Assembly (NCBI GenBank): GCA_021803345.1
Contig: JAJZLS010000088.1
Location: 1-64,000, forward strand
Direction of reading: 5' to 3'
Origin: Actinomycetes bacterium
GTDB lineage: Bacteria > Actinomycetota > Acidimicrobiia > Acidimicrobiales > Acidimicrobiaceae
DNA length: 64,000 nucleotides
The position numbers and the translations under genes were made by a program. This document shows, piece by piece, positions 63,595-64,000 of this stretch. Positions within the stretch are counted from its first letter, which is position 1; each line of letters begins with the position of its first letter. The notes under the pieces were generated by a model, which was given only the letters and a program-made list of their open reading frames with translations, made no database searches and was not told the DNA's origin.

Positions 63595-64000
63595 ATGCAC
63601 ATTAATAGTGGGGATACTGCTTGGGTATTGGTGTCGAGTGCCCTGGTCCTATTTATGACGCCCGGATTGGCGTTTTTTTACGGGGGAATGGTTCGTTCCA
63701 AGAATGTTCTTGCCATGTTGGCACAAAATTACGTGACAATGGGAATAGTCAGCATTATTTGGGTCTTTGTAACCTATAGTCTCGCCTTTGGGCCCGACTG
63801 GGGAGGCTATGGAATAATAGGTACCTTGCACTTCTTTGGCCTGGCCCATATAAATCAGGCGGTTCCCGGTTTTGCCGGTTCTAAGGCGCAATCCATACCG
63901 CCGATTGTGTTTGTGATCTTCCAAATGATGTTTGCAATCATAACGCCTGCAATTATCACGGGATCCACAGCTGATCGACTTAAGCTGAGCGCGTTCATCG
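63595..64000 (+). CDS. amt: Ammonium transporter (3' end beyond the window)
   Basis: From ATG 63595, with GAAAGG eight bases before it, 135 codons are visible. The Amt/MEP fold is clear: GDTAWVLVSSALVLFMTPGLAFFYGGMVRSKNVL, then YSLAFGPDWGGYGIIG and IVFVIFQMMFAIITPAIITGSTADRLK. The protein carries NH4+/NH3 across the membrane. The downstream glnB/glnK usual for this family would lie outside the window. Confidence 0.93.
   Translation, partial: MHINSGDTAWVLVSSALVLFMTPGLAFFYGGMVRSKNVLAMLAQNYVTMGIVSIIWVFVTYSLAFGPDWGGYGIIGTLHFFGLAHINQAVPGFAGSKAQSIPPIVFVIFQMMFAIITPAIITGSTADRLKLSAFI

Noticed and set aside
63649..63924. Minus-strand open frame of 91 codons at the window end
   Set aside because: It is antisense to the clearly coding ammonium transporter gene.
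1..64000. CRISPR array, rRNA operon or prophage
   Set aside because: No regularly spaced direct repeats, no rRNA-like sequence and no phage structural genes were seen in the window.

Overview
The window reads as a chromosome segment of a flagellated Gram-positive actinobacterium, most likely an Acidimicrobiia-type (Acidithrix/Ferrimicrobium-like) organism. The signs are three F420-type luciferase-like oxidoreductases, a WhiG/FliA-like sigma factor, an actinobacterial-type RpiB (GGSGxGE motif), a FliW/CsrA pair and moderately low GC judged by eye. The taxonomic call is an inference; no 16S rRNA gene is present. All assignments are from protein motifs read by eye.

Layout. (1) 1-13357: flagellar block on the + strand: fliP (cut by the window edge), fliQ, fliR, flhB, then a broken glycosyltransferase and a large GT2-TPR-GT4-like glycosyltransferase, then flhA, an FlhF-like protein without a GTPase domain, a small membrane protein, flgN, flgK, flgL, fliW, csrA. 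(2) 14237-18947: a three-gene operon for a 2-oxoacid:ferredoxin oxidoreductase (KorA gamma/alpha fusion, KorB) with a GltD-like flavoprotein carrying two ferredoxin clusters. (3) 18948-22000: a gene-poor stretch with a decayed TnpB-type element, a MOSC protein and small hypotheticals. (4) 21850-34035: scattered redox and housekeeping genes (DyP peroxidase, FrnE-like DsbA, aldo/keto reductase, solitary CoxL-like molybdoenzyme, NDH-2-like flavoprotein, ArdC-like metallopeptidase, DUF3293, HAD phosphatase, lipoprotein, MpaB-like protein, inositol-phosphatase-like protein), then tRNA-Val(TAC). (5) 34624-39784: a second glycosyltransferase locus, paralogous to the one inside the flagellar operon, with a decayed 3' half.

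(6) 40158-50786: the most interesting block. Three LLM flavoproteins surround an operon of a highly divergent EPSP-synthase-like enzyme, an acyl-CoA ligase and an acyl-CoA dehydrogenase, followed by a ketoacyl-ACP synthase III (FabH) and an MFS exporter. This gene set resembles the shikimate-to-cyclohexanecarboxyl-CoA cassettes of ansatrienin/phoslactomycin producers. Next to a FabH it suggests a route to a cyclic acyl-CoA starter and perhaps omega-cyclohexyl (alicyclic) membrane fatty acids. That is a hypothesis from gene content, not something the sequence proves.

(7) 50883-52569: an IS1634-like transposase remnant, a small unknown ORF and an isolated fliA-type sigma factor gene about 38 kb from the flagellar block. 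(8) 53326-61592: a catabolic island for aromatic acids. It holds a zinc dehydrogenase, LigK-like aldolase, LigJ-like 4-oxalomesaconate hydratase, Rieske oxygenase, an unknown 168-aa protein and a PanB-like protein lacking its catalytic Glu (minus strand), with a divergent 4,5-dihydroxyphthalate-decarboxylase-like protein, RpiB-like protein and a Cys-nucleophile alpha/beta hydrolase (plus strand). (9) 61680-64000: prfC (release factor 3) and the 5' part of an ammonium transporter gene.
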